DNA of 64,000 bases, taken from the NCBI RefSeq assembly GCF_016629665.1, contig NZ_JAEPRQ010000008.1:1-64000 (forward strand), written 5' to 3'. The DNA comes from Paracoccus caeni (GTDB lineage Bacteria; Pseudomonadota; Alphaproteobacteria; Rhodobacterales; Rhodobacteraceae). Of this stretch, positions 26,391 to 34,947 are shown piece after piece. The first letter of the stretch is position 1, and each line of letters opens with the position of its first letter. The notes under the pieces were generated by a model. It was not told the origin of the DNA. It made no database searches and was given only the letters and a program-made list of their open reading frames with translations. A program made the position numbers and the translations under genes.

Positions 26391-28469
26391 ATGACTGACC
26401 AGCCGCAGCAGAACGAGCAGCAGTCGCCACCAACCCCGCCCGCACCGTCCAGCCCGGTGCGCAAATCCGCACGCCGCGCCGCGGCCGCCGGTTTGAACGT
26501 GGTCTGGCTGGTGCCGATCATCGCTCTGATCGTGACCCTTGTTATCGCGTGGAACGCCTATTCCGGCCGGGGCGAGCTGATCGAAGTCGAATTCGCCGAC
26601 GCCACCGGCATCAATCCCGGCGAGACGACCTTGCGCTTCCGCGAAATCACCGTTGGTCAGGTCGAGGGCGTGAAATTCACCGCCGATCTGTCGCGCGTCG
26701 TGGTGGAAATCCGCGTCGATAAAGACGTGGCGACCTATATCGACGATCAGGCCGCGTTCTGGATCGTCCGCCCGCAGGTTACGGCCCAAGGCGTCACCCG
26801 CCTTGATACCGTCCTCAGCGGCTCTTTCATCGAGGGCTATTGGGACGCCGACGTGACCGCCCCGCAAACTCATTTCGTCGGTCTGGCCCGCCCGCCGCTG
26901 ATCCGCGAGGATGCGAAGGGCACCTGGGTCACCCTGTCGATGGACAATGCCGACGGCATGACCGAAGGCGCCCCGATCCTCTATCGCGGGGTCGAGGTCG
27001 GTCGCCTAGAAAACCTGCGTCTTGACGAAAACAGCGACGGTGTCATCGCCGACGCCTTTATCGAGGCCCCGCATGATCAGCGCCTGACCACCTCGACCGT
27101 GTTCTGGGATACCTCGGGCTTCTCGCTGTCTCTCGGCGTGCGCGGTGTTTCGTTCAACGTGAACTCTCTCGCCTCGCTGCTACAAGGCGGCGTCGCCTTT
27201 GACACCATCGTCAGCGGCGGCCAGCGGGTCGAACCCGGCCATACCTTCGCCGTCCAGACCGACGAAGATACCGCCCGCAGCGATGTGCTAGCCAGCGAAC
27301 AGGGCGAGGTTCTTTACCTCACCATGCGGATCGAGGATTCGCTGCAAGGTCTGGAAAAAGGCGCCGATGTGCAGTTCCAGGGCCTGAACGTGGGCCGGGT
27401 CAGCAATCTGGCCGTCAGCGTCGCGAATAACGGCTCGGGCCGCCCGGATGTCCAGCAAGAGGTGACGTTGGCGATCTCGCCCGCGCGCCTTGGCCTGCCC
27501 CATGACGCCACGCCCGAAGATGCGCTTGCCTTCCTTGAGGAAGCTGTCGCGGCGGGCCTTCGCGCCCGTATCGCCAGCGCCGGCCTTCTGGGTATCTCGC
27601 TGATGGTCGAGCTGGTCGAAATCCCGGATGCCGAGCCTGCGACCATCGACACCGATGCCGAACCAAATCCGGTCATCCCCTCGGTCGATGGCGATATCGA
27701 GGATTTCCGCGCCAATGCCGAAGGCTTCCTGACCCGCATCGGCAACCTGCCGATCGAAGAGACGCTGAAAGCCGCGACCGACATGATGAACAGCGTCACG
27801 GCCATTGCCAGCTCGCAAGAGACGCGGGCCATTCCCGGCGCTTTGCGTGAAACGCTGGACAACGCCAATTCCGCCGCCACCGATATCAGCGGCATTGCCC
27901 GCGAATTGCGTGAAAACGGCACCGCCGCTGAAATGTCCCGCCTGATTGCCGAAGCCGCCGATGCAGCCGAGGCGATCAAGCTGGCAGCAGCCGACGCGCC
28001 GGAAATGGTCGAACGGATCGACGCCGCTGCCGCCGCGGTCGAGGAATTCGGCTTTGCCGAAATCAGCACTCAGGCCGAGGGTATCCTTGCCGATCTGCGC
28101 GCCATGCTGGGCAGCGAAGATGCCGAGCAACTGCCGCGCAACCTGTCGAACACGCTTGAGGCCGCCTCGGGCTTGCTCAACGACCTGCGTGACGGCAATG
28201 CGGCGGGCAGCCTCAACAACGCGCTTGATTCCGCCAGCAATGCGGCGGATGAGATCGCCAAATCGGTTCAGGAACTGCCGCAGCTTGTTCAGCGTTTGCA
28301 GACAACCGCCGCCCGGGCCGATGCGGTGCTTGCCGCATATGGCGAGCGGTCGGCCTTCAACAACGAAGCAATCAACATGATGCGCGAACTGCGCCGCGCG
28401 ACCGAGGCTTTCGGCTCTCTGGCGCGGCTGATCGAACGCAACCCGCGCGCCTTCATTCTGGGACGATGA
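26391..28469 (+). CDS. pqiB: MCE-domain intermembrane transport protein PqiB
   Basis: A 692-residue protein with a single N-terminal membrane helix (LNVVWLVPIIALIVTLVIAW) and three MCE/MlaD domains starting near residues 62, 177 and 306, recognisable as ADATGINPGETTLRFREITVGQV, ADGMTEGAPILYRGVEVGRL and LQGLEKGADVQFQGLNVGRV. In E. coli PqiB hexamers form a periplasm-spanning tube for lipids. The last 260 residues are Ala-rich and helical with heptad character, matching the needle-forming C-terminus. I start at ATG 26391; the frame extends upstream only within pqiA. Confidence 0.93.
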   Translation: MTDQPQQNEQQSPPTPPAPSSPVRKSARRAAAAGLNVVWLVPIIALIVTLVIAWNAYSGRGELIEVEFADATGINPGETTLRFREITVGQVEGVKFTADLSRVVVEIRVDKDVATYIDDQAAFWIVRPQVTAQGVTRLDTVLSGSFIEGYWDADVTAPQTHFVGLARPPLIREDAKGTWVTLSMDNADGMTEGAPILYRGVEVGRLENLRLDENSDGVIADAFIEAPHDQRLTTSTVFWDTSGFSLSLGVRGVSFNVNSLASLLQGGVAFDTIVSGGQRVEPGHTFAVQTDEDTARSDVLASEQGEVLYLTMRIEDSLQGLEKGADVQFQGLNVGRVSNLAVSVANNGSGRPDVQQEVTLAISPARLGLPHDATPEDALAFLEEAVAAGLRARIASAGLLGISLMVELVEIPDAEPATIDTDAEPNPVIPSVDGDIEDFRANAEGFLTRIGNLPIEETLKAATDMMNSVTAIASSQETRAIPGALRETLDNANSAATDISGIARELRENGTAAEMSRLIAEAADAAEAIKLAAADAPEMVERIDAAAAAVEEFGFAEISTQAEGILADLRAMLGSEDAEQLPRNLSNTLEAASGLLNDLRDGNAAGSLNNALDSASNAADEIAKSVQELPQLVQRLQTTAARADAVLAAYGERSAFNNEAINMMRELRRATEAFGSLARLIERNPRAFILGR

Positions 28470-28473
28470 CCAC

Positions 28474-29118
28474 ATGACAGCGATGACCCATCCCCGCATG
28501 TTCGCCGCCCTTGCCGGGATCGGCCTTCTGGCCTTGGCCGGATGTTCGAACCCCGAAAAGACGGCGCGCTACCTGATCGATCCGCCGGTGACGGCAGGTC
28601 AGGTGCCGAACCGCCTTGGCACGGCGGAACTGAAGGACGTGTCCCTGCCCGAATACGCCTCGGGTCAGGAGGTGGCTTTCCAGACCGAGGATGGCGCCGT
28701 CCGCTCGAACCCCGACAACCTCTGGGCCGACAATCCGCAGCGCGGCTTCACACTGGCCCTTGCCCGCGCCATCTCCGATGCGTCCGGCGCCACCGTGATC
28801 GGTGAGCCTTGGCCCTTGGGCGAACCCCCGCAACGCACGCTTGAAGTGCGGGTCGAGCGGGCATTGACGCAGGCGAACAACGTCTATCGCCTCTCGGGCC
28901 GCTATTTCGTGTCCGACAGCAAAGGCGGCGGCACAAACCACGCCCGCAGCTTCGACATTTCGGTCCCGGTCGGCAGCGAAACCCCCGGCGCAACCTCGGT
29001 CGCCGTCTCGCAGGCCATCGCGCAACTCGCGGTCCAGATCGCCACCCTCTCAGGCCCCGGCCGCACGATTGCGACGCAAACCCCGGCGGACCCGTTCGGG
29101 CTCGACCCGTTGTTCTGA
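28474..29118 (+). CDS. pqiC: Outer-membrane lipoprotein PqiC (ABC-type transport auxiliary)
   Basis: A 214-residue lipoprotein: signal peptide followed by lipobox LALAGC, Cys near residue 24. The body matches the PqiC/DUF330 type (ARYLIDPPVTAGQVPNRLGTAELKDVSLPEYASGQEVAFQ, later GEPWPLGEPPQRTLEVRVERAL). PqiC is the outer-membrane partner of PqiB. It begins 5 bp after the pqiB stop and closes the operon. Confidence 0.88.
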   Translation: MTAMTHPRMFAALAGIGLLALAGCSNPEKTARYLIDPPVTAGQVPNRLGTAELKDVSLPEYASGQEVAFQTEDGAVRSNPDNLWADNPQRGFTLALARAISDASGATVIGEPWPLGEPPQRTLEVRVERALTQANNVYRLSGRYFVSDSKGGGTNHARSFDISVPVGSETPGATSVAVSQAIAQLAVQIATLSGPGRTIATQTPADPFGLDPLF

Positions 29119-29140
29119 TTATCGCTTGTAGCGCGACCAA

Positions 29141-29602
29141 ATGGGGGCTTCGGTGAGGTTCATTTCGGCAGCACTTATTTCCGTCTGCTTTGTATGTTCA
29201 AGCTATGCAGGGCCTCGGTTAGAGAAGTCAGAAAGTCTCCTTGTCGCGACGGATGAAAATGGCCGAGGCGTCGTTCTCGTAACGAACGGGGGAGACTGGG
29301 TAGCTGTGATCGGCCACTACATCTCAAGGTCGATAAGGATGCCCAGACAAATCAGGGAAGACGGTCCTTGGGGCGACTTCTTGTTGAAAGTCAGATTCGT
29401 AGCCAGTCCCGAAGGTAAGGTGAAAGATGCGCGGATAGAGGAGAGTTCTGGCGACTCTCAACTCGATGCTTATGTACTGGAGGCCATCAGATCGTTGGAA
29501 CTGATGCGTTTCACCAAAGATATGGGCCAAGAAGATCTGGCCTTCACGCTCCCCATCAATATCAGTAATCCCCCGCCCGCAGAGCCGGCGGTTTCAGATT
29601 GA
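29141..29602 (+). CDS. Secreted protein with TonB-C-like domain
   Basis: A 153-residue protein with an N-terminal signal-peptide-like segment (FISAALISVCFVCSSYAG). A C-terminal region resembles the TonB C-terminal domain: FLLKVRFVASPEGKVKDARIEESSGDSQLDAYVLEAIRSLELMRF. It lacks the Pro-rich spacer of true TonB, and the short N-terminal hydrophobic segment looks cleavable, so a role as energy transducer is doubtful. A GTG four codons in is an alternative start. It follows pqiC by 22 bp and could be the last gene of that operon. Confidence 0.68.
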   Translation: MGASVRFISAALISVCFVCSSYAGPRLEKSESLLVATDENGRGVVLVTNGGDWVAVIGHYISRSIRMPRQIREDGPWGDFLLKVRFVASPEGKVKDARIEESSGDSQLDAYVLEAIRSLELMRFTKDMGQEDLAFTLPINISNPPPAEPAVSD

Positions 29603-29918
29603 TCGCGATCAGTATTGAAGCCGAATTCTCGCTCCACATCGGTCAGGTGAAATTTCTTCTCTTGCATGCGCCTGCCGCCGGATTGCCCTCTGATCTGACA
29701 AGCGCGGCGGCGTAACGTCTCCATGTGACAGCCGAACCGATTGTTTCACCACCGCGCAACACCACCGTTCGCAAGCTGTGTACAGGCTGTGCACGCCCTG
29801 TGCCTATGCGGTGTACGCTCTGTGCAGTCAAAACCCCAGCATTTGCTGAAGTTCCTACATCACCGCTTCTTCGTTGCCAAAATACCGACAGCAACGTCCG
29901 CAGGTGTTGCGCGCCGCC
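29603..29918. other. Gap between convergent genes; holds an 11-bp-period repeat
   Basis: 316 bp with no gene I can support. Contents: a 12-bp palindrome TGATCGCGATCA at the left edge over the upstream stop codon, and a five-unit imperfect repeat at 29776-29830 (listed separately). Short open frames on the minus strand show no recognisable product. Confidence 0.5.
29776..29830. repeat. Five imperfect 11-bp tandem units
   Basis: The units are CTGTGTACAGG, CTGTGCACGCC, CTGTGCCTATG, CGGTGTACGCT and CTGTGCAGTCA. All share C-x-GTG at the same phase, four start CTGTG, and three keep a Y-A-C at positions 6-8. The 11-bp spacing is close to one helical turn. No coding sequence covers them. Confidence 0.6.
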
Positions 29919-30716
29919 TCAATTCGGGGGCTGTTCAGGCTCCAGCGCATCCAGCAACTGCCCGTGCAGCATCGACCCCGCAACGATCAGCCCGTCCACC
30001 ATCGCCTTGGGCGAATTGAACTTCATCCGCTCCCCGCGCCGGTCCGAAACAACCGCCCCGGCGCGCTCTGCGATCAGGCTTCCCGCTGCAATATCCCACT
30101 CCCACGCTGCCCGCAAAGACAGCGCGGCATCGAACCGACCCTCTGCGGCAAGGCACAGACGCCATGCCAACGACGGACGAAATTCGCGTTTGAAATCAGG
30201 AACATGATGACCGCGCCAGAAGCCCGGCTCGGCAGCGGCGCGATAGGTCAGGACGGTCGCGCCGGGCAGGCTGGCATGGCTTGGCCGGATCGGCTCTCCG
30301 TTTCGCAGCGCCGGCCCATCCTCGAAGGCGGTATAGGTGACGTTGCGCACCGGCAGATGCACCACCGCCGCTACAATCCGGTCGCCCCGCGCCACTGCCA
30401 GCGAATGCGAAAAGCCCTCCTGCCCCGCGATGAAGGCTCGCGTGCCGTCGATCGGATCGATGATAAAGCAATGCCGCGCATCCAGTCGCGACGGATCGGC
30501 CTCGCTCTCCTCGGACAGCCAGCCATAATCCGGCCTGACCCCGCGCAGCATCCCCTGCAGCGCGTCGTTCACCGCCAGATCCGCCTCGGTCACCGGCCCA
30601 GCATCATCGGCCTTTTCCCATGATTTAGGATCGTTTTTCCAATAGCTTAGCGCGATCTTGCCAGCCTCTCGGGCGGCATCGACCAGCAGCGTCAGATCAA
30701 CCTCAGGCCCCGGCAA
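29919..30716 (-). CDS. cysQ: Inositol monophosphatase family protein, CysQ-like
   Basis: A 265-residue Mg-dependent, Li-sensitive-type phosphatase. Metal-binding motifs are present: GWLSEES near residue 65, DPIDGTRAFIAG near residue 87, and the C-terminal WEWDIAAGSLIAERAGAVVSD. CysQ hydrolyses 3'-phosphoadenosine 5'-phosphate to AMP in sulfate assimilation; inositol or histidinol phosphate are other possible substrates. The start is a TTG inside the last codons of tldE (14-bp overlap) with GGGGA upstream on the coding strand. It is downstream of tldE in the same operon. Confidence 0.85.
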   Translation of the reverse strand: MPGPEVDLTLLVDAAREAGKIALSYWKNDPKSWEKADDAGPVTEADLAVNDALQGMLRGVRPDYGWLSEESEADPSRLDARHCFIIDPIDGTRAFIAGQEGFSHSLAVARGDRIVAAVVHLPVRNVTYTAFEDGPALRNGEPIRPSHASLPGATVLTYRAAAEPGFWRGHHVPDFKREFRPSLAWRLCLAAEGRFDAALSLRAAWEWDIAAGSLIAERAGAVVSDRRGERMKFNSPKAMVDGLIVAGSMLHGQLLDALEPEQPPN

Positions 30717-32067
30717 CGGTCATCCCCTCGACCAGCAGACTGGGCACTTCGGACCCGCGCCACGGCAGCGCATCATCCGCAGCGATCAGCGTCATCAGCA
30801 TATCGCGCAGATTGCCCGCAATCGTGCATTCATTGACCGGATAGGCGATTTGCCCGTTCTCGACCCAGAACCCGGCCGCCCCGCGCGAATAATCCCCCGT
30901 CGTCCCGTTGACCGAGGCCCCCAGCATCGACGTCACCAACAACCCCTGCCCCATATCGGCGATCAACTGCTGCTGCGTCCGGTCGCCCGGCGTCAGGATC
31001 ACGTTGCTGTTCGTAGGGGAAGGCGCCGAAGCCAGCCCCCGCGCGGCCGAGGCCGTGCTGTCCATCCCCAGCTTCCGCCCGGTCGCCAGATCCAGAGTCC
31101 AGCCCTTCAGAACCCCATCCTCGATGATCTTGCGCCGGAACGTCGCCAGCCCTTCGGCATCGAACGGACGCGAGGACGGATAGCGCAGCCTGTGCGGATC
31201 CTCGATCAGATCCATACCTGCGGGCAACACCTGTTCGTCCAGCGCCTTTCGCAGCCAGCTTGCGCCACGCGCGATGGCCGCGCCGTTTACCGCAGACAGC
31301 AGATGCCCGATCAATGAGGCCGCCACGCGGCGATCATAGAGGATCGGAAACGCGCCGGTCGGCGGCTTACGCGAACCGGCCCGGTCCAGCGTGCGGTCTG
31401 CCGCCAGTAGGCCGATCTCTTCCGGTTCGGGTAGATCCGCAGCCCAAATGCGGGATTCGGCGGCATAGTCACGCTCCATCCCCAAGCCTTCGCCGGTGAT
31501 CGCCACGGTCGAGATCGCATGGGTCGAGCGTTCGTAACCCGCTGAAAACCCGTTGGAAGCGGCCAGCCAAAGATTGCGGCGGCTGAATGAGGCATTCGCG
31601 GCCTCGACCTGACTGATGCCCTTGCGGGACAGCGCCGCAGCCTCGGCGCGCAACGCCAGTTGTTGCAGATGGTCGGGCTGCGGATCGGGTTGATCGTCTG
31701 CCAGCTCCAGCCCGGTCGCGTCACGTTCGGCGGCAAGCTGATCCGGGTCCGCAAGCCCCAGATTGTCATCCACCGGAGCCTCGCGGGCCATGACGACGGC
31801 GCGTTCTGCCATGTCGCGGATGGTCGCCTCGCTATGTTCCGAGGCCGCCACACTGGCCTGCCGCCCACCGATCAGCACCCGCAACCCGATCTCGACCCCC
31901 TCGGCACGCTCTGCATGTTCCAGCGCACCTGCGCGGGTGTCGATGCTGACCGACCGACCATGCATCGCAAGGGCATCGGCCTGATCAGCCCCGGCCCGAC
32001 GGGCGGCGGCGATCAGCGTTTCGGCCAGGTTTTGCAGGTTAACGGGGGCTTCGGGCTTGCTGGTCAT
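30703..32067 (-). CDS. tldE: Metalloprotease-associated protein TldE/PmbA
   Basis: TldE forms a heterodimer with TldD that degrades unfolded peptides and matures some modified peptides. The 454-residue protein (start ATG 32067 with AAGGAG upstream) shows the family layout: N-terminal ARRAGADQADALAMHGRSVSIDTRAG, central AANASFSRRNLWLAASNGFSAGYERS and a Gly-rich C-terminus with ASVNGTTGDYSRGAAGFWVENGQ. TldE lacks the zinc site found in TldD; no HExxxH is visible here, consistent with the E subunit. tldD is not in the window. Confidence 0.93.
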   Translation of the reverse strand: MTSKPEAPVNLQNLAETLIAAARRAGADQADALAMHGRSVSIDTRAGALEHAERAEGVEIGLRVLIGGRQASVAASEHSEATIRDMAERAVVMAREAPVDDNLGLADPDQLAAERDATGLELADDQPDPQPDHLQQLALRAEAAALSRKGISQVEAANASFSRRNLWLAASNGFSAGYERSTHAISTVAITGEGLGMERDYAAESRIWAADLPEPEEIGLLAADRTLDRAGSRKPPTGAFPILYDRRVAASLIGHLLSAVNGAAIARGASWLRKALDEQVLPAGMDLIEDPHRLRYPSSRPFDAEGLATFRRKIIEDGVLKGWTLDLATGRKLGMDSTASAARGLASAPSPTNSNVILTPGDRTQQQLIADMGQGLLVTSMLGASVNGTTGDYSRGAAGFWVENGQIAYPVNECTIAGNLRDMLMTLIAADDALPWRGSEVPSLLVEGMTVAGA

Positions 32068-32121
32068 GGCATCTCCTTGCTGCGTCGTATTTTTCGCGCA
32101 CCGGATGCGGCAGTGCAAATG

Positions 32122-32149
32122 AAAAGGGCCGGGACTGATGCCCCGGCCC
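32122..32149 (-). terminator. Rho-independent terminator after the DUF2125 gene
   Basis: On the minus strand GGGCCGGG and CCCGGCCC form an 8-bp stem with an 8-base loop followed by TTTTC, about 20 bp past the DUF2125 stop and just upstream of tldE. Confidence 0.8.
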
Positions 32150-32168
32150 GAAGGTCAGTCGACCACGA

Positions 32169-33824
32169 TTACTTGATCTGCTGGCCGTTGGCGAAGATCG
32201 AGCCGCCTTCACGGAATTCGATCTCGGTCGCCAGTTTGTCGGTTTCACCCTCGACCGGCTTGGCGAACATCGCCATCATCATGCGCACGCCCATAACCTG
32301 ATCCTGCGGCACGAAGCCCATCGCCACGGCCTTGTCCAGAAGACCGTTGATGCCTTCGAAATTGCCCTGAAGCTTGCCGACCGGCTGCTCGGGATTGTCG
32401 CCGAAATCAAGTTCGCCGGTCACATCGGCTTTGGCGCCGACCGCATCAAGCGCGACACGGTTGACCTGCAGGGTCTTCGGCTCCATCGGCACCGGAGGCG
32501 CGACGGGGAAGCCGTTCGCATCGGTCTGCGGCTGGCTCAGCGCCGGATCGAACAGGTCCATCGTGACCAGCATGTCACCCGACAGATCGACCGTCAGGCT
32601 GGCAGGATCGCGCGGCAATTGGCTTTGCGGATCGAACAGGTTCCAGATGGCGTCATCCAGCGTCAGACCGCCCAGCGTATAGGCGAATTTGAACGGTTGC
32701 GGCTCTTCGCCCTTGGTCAGCGGCAGCATCAGATCCGCCGAGGTTTCCTGAATGCCGTAGCGGATCGGGAAGGGAACGTCGCTGATGTTCAGCTCGACAT
32801 TCGTGTTCACCGAATGACCCTTATAGCCCATGCCTTCTTCGGCCATCGCGAAAGCCAGCTCGCTTGCGCCCGACGTGAACGTACCGTTGACGGTTTTCGC
32901 CGGTGCTTCCTGCGTGCCGGGCTGTTCGACGTTAAGGGTGCCTTGCATATCCTTGTAGCTCAGCGTGCCGTCGAAGTTGAAACCGGCAGCAAGCGCTTCG
33001 GCCATCTGGGTGCCAAAGTCGAATTCACCGGCAGGCGCAGTGCCCTCACCTTTCGAGGCGATGCCGTTCATCGTCAGATCGACTGCGAACTTGCCTTCCT
33101 GATTGGGCAGGTCCATGGCGCTGGTGATCTTCAATGCCGAGGCGACCATATCGAAGGTCGAATGGGTCTCATCAGCGCCGGTATTGCGCTGCGTGCCCTT
33201 CACATCGGTGAATTCCATCGTCGCAGGCAGGACAACGTCGTCTTCCTGCATCGGAATCTGCATGTCCAGCTTGATCGAGGGATAGGTGTATTCGTACAGC
33301 ACATCCTCGGGCGAGCCCGACATCAGCATTTCGTTATCCGGCATCAAGATGGTGCCGGTCATTTCCAGCGTCTCGGTCGGCATGTCGGTGCCCGTCGCGG
33401 CGTCCGCATCGGCGGTTTCGCCTGCCGCGCCATCTTCGGCGGTCGGATCTGCGGCATCATCGGTTGCCGTGTCCTGATCCGGGCTATCCGTGCCTGCAGC
33501 GGCATCCGGGTTCGGAACCTCAAAGGTCGCGCTGAACGCCATATCGCCATCCAACACCATGCGCACCTTGGCGTCGCCGGTCTCGGTGAAGCTGATCTTC
33601 GGGATGGTGATGCTGGTTTCGCCAGGATTGTTCTGGAAGGTGAAGGCCGCGTCGGTGACGGTCAGGCTGCTACCGGCGTCATCGACAGTGCCGGTCACCT
33701 CATAGCCGAAATCCTTGTAGTATTTGGTCAGGTTTTCCCATGCCTGGGCCGGGGTAATGTCAGCCAGAGCAGGAGCCGCACCAACGATCAGCGCAACTGC
33801 CGAGGTTGAAAGCGAACGGAGCAT
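32169..33824 (-). CDS. DUF2125 family periplasmic protein
   Basis: A 551-residue exported protein: signal peptide MLRSLSTSAVALIVGAAPALA, then a mature domain beginning DITPAQAWENLTKYYKDFGYEV, typical of DUF2125 proteins in Rhodobacteraceae. Residues about 108-150 are a low-complexity Asp/Ala/Thr-rich acidic stretch (PDAAAGTDSPDQDTATDDAA and onward) that looks like a flexible insert. The rest is predicted beta-rich. No catalytic motif is visible and no function is known. AAAGGT precedes the ATG. Single gene, divergent from the crotonase-fold gene. Confidence 0.82.
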   Translation of the reverse strand: MLRSLSTSAVALIVGAAPALADITPAQAWENLTKYYKDFGYEVTGTVDDAGSSLTVTDAAFTFQNNPGETSITIPKISFTETGDAKVRMVLDGDMAFSATFEVPNPDAAAGTDSPDQDTATDDAADPTAEDGAAGETADADAATGTDMPTETLEMTGTILMPDNEMLMSGSPEDVLYEYTYPSIKLDMQIPMQEDDVVLPATMEFTDVKGTQRNTGADETHSTFDMVASALKITSAMDLPNQEGKFAVDLTMNGIASKGEGTAPAGEFDFGTQMAEALAAGFNFDGTLSYKDMQGTLNVEQPGTQEAPAKTVNGTFTSGASELAFAMAEEGMGYKGHSVNTNVELNISDVPFPIRYGIQETSADLMLPLTKGEEPQPFKFAYTLGGLTLDDAIWNLFDPQSQLPRDPASLTVDLSGDMLVTMDLFDPALSQPQTDANGFPVAPPVPMEPKTLQVNRVALDAVGAKADVTGELDFGDNPEQPVGKLQGNFEGINGLLDKAVAMGFVPQDQVMGVRMMMAMFAKPVEGETDKLATEIEFREGGSIFANGQQIK

Positions 33825-33901
33825 GCCGGATACCTTTCGAAAATGCGTTTGGTCTTTCGGGTGTGTGACACAGACGGGACTTAAGTGAAAGGGAACATTC
33901 C

Positions 33902-34525
33902 GTGATTACGCTTGGGCATCGGCAAGGATCGGCAATTCTGACCATCGCTCGCACGGATAAGGCGAACTCACTTACCGAAGAGATGTTGCAGCACCTGACC
34001 GCGCATCTGGACGATCTTGCGGCAAGTGATTGCAGGGCGGTCATCCTGACAGGCGCGGGGCGGGTCTTCTCGGCCGGGGCAGACCTTGACGCGGCGCGGG
34101 CCGGGCTTGCCGTCTCGCCGGAATGGGAGCGGCTGTCGGCGCGGGTGGCTTCGATGCCCTGCCTGACGATTGCGGCGTTGAACGGCACGGCCGCCGGTGG
34201 TGCCCTTGGCATGGTGCTGGCCTGTGACCTGCGTATCGCCGTGCCAGAGGCGCGGATTTTCTATCCGGTCATGCGGCTGGGCTTTCTGCCACAGCCAAGC
34301 GATCCGATCAGGCTGCGCGCGCTGGTTGGTCCGTCACGCGCCAAGATGATCCTGATGGCGGGACAAAAGATCGGCGCGGCAGAGGCATTGGCTTGGGGTC
34401 TGATCGACCGGCTGTCTGGGCCTGACAGCCTGATCGATGATGCATTGGCGCTGGCGGGCGATTGTCTGGCGGCGGCACCGGATCACGTCGCGACGATCAA
34501 AGGGATGATCGACCGGGCGATCTAG
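33902..34525 (+). CDS. Enoyl-CoA hydratase/isomerase (crotonase) family protein
   Basis: A 207-residue crotonase-fold protein, shorter than the usual 255-265. The oxyanion-hole segments are present: ILTGAGRVFSAGADLDAA near residue 42 and AALNGTAAGGALGMVLACDLRIA near residue 90. The two catalytic Glu residues of enoyl-CoA hydratase appear to be replaced: GGALGM stands where GGGCEL is expected, and FYPVMRLGFLP where a P-E-x-x-x-G pattern is usual. It is therefore probably not a classical hydratase. The C-terminal helical region is truncated. Start is GTG with AAAGGGAAC upstream. Confidence 0.85.
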   Translation: MITLGHRQGSAILTIARTDKANSLTEEMLQHLTAHLDDLAASDCRAVILTGAGRVFSAGADLDAARAGLAVSPEWERLSARVASMPCLTIAALNGTAAGGALGMVLACDLRIAVPEARIFYPVMRLGFLPQPSDPIRLRALVGPSRAKMILMAGQKIGAAEALAWGLIDRLSGPDSLIDDALALAGDCLAAAPDHVATIKGMIDRAI

Positions 34526-34539
34526 CCGAAATCAGGACT

Positions 34540-34563
34540 GCCCAGCCGCGAAATCGGCTGGGC
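34540..34563. terminator. Hairpin between convergent crotonase and DUF2853 genes
   Basis: GCCCAGCCG and CGGCTGGGC form a perfect 9-bp stem with a 6-base loop. No T-run follows on either strand, so strength as an intrinsic terminator is uncertain. Confidence 0.5.
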
Positions 34564-34605
34564 GATGTGCTGCGCGCCGTTCCCGAAGAAGAAGGCGCCC
34601 TGCCC

Positions 34606-34947
34606 TCAGCCGTAAACCGACTGGCGGCCGAAATGCTGGCACAGCAGGTAATACAGAACCGCGCGGTATTTGTTGCGGTTGGCGCGGCCATAACGCTCGA
34701 TCACGGTATCGATCGCGGTCATCAGTTCGGGTCCATTGGCAAGACCCAGCTTCTTGATCAGATAGTTGTCCCGGACCCGCTCAAGCTCTTGAGTGTCGCT
34801 TGCCGCCACGGTTTCCGAATCCGCGTTGTAGATTGACGGCCCAAGCCCGATCGTCACTTTGGTCAGCAGATCCATATCTGCGGTCTCACCCAGCTTGTCC
34901 TTGATGTCGGCGGCGTATTTCGCGATCAGATCGTCACGTTTGCTCAT
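34606..34947 (-). CDS. DUF2853 family protein
   Basis: A 113-residue soluble protein starting MSKRDDLIAKYAADIKDKLG and containing DMDLLTKVTIGLGPSIYNADSE, DNYLIKKLGLANGPELMTAIDTV and a basic C-terminus RYGRANRNKYRAVLYYLLCQHFG. This is the all-alpha DUF2853 type, of unknown role. I use the ATG at 34947, with AGGGAC and GGGGAG upstream; the reading frame continues open far upstream on this strand but that part lies over the transporter gene and an intergenic gap and looks non-coding. Confidence 0.85.
   Translation of the reverse strand: MSKRDDLIAKYAADIKDKLGETADMDLLTKVTIGLGPSIYNADSETVAASDTQELERVRDNYLIKKLGLANGPELMTAIDTVIERYGRANRNKYRAVLYYLLCQHFGRQSVYG

Noticed and set aside
29599..29612. FNR-box-like palindrome TTGATCGCGATCAG
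   Set aside because: It matches TTGAT-N4-ATCAA at nine of ten positions, but overlaps a stop codon and has no gene downstream in either direction that it could control.
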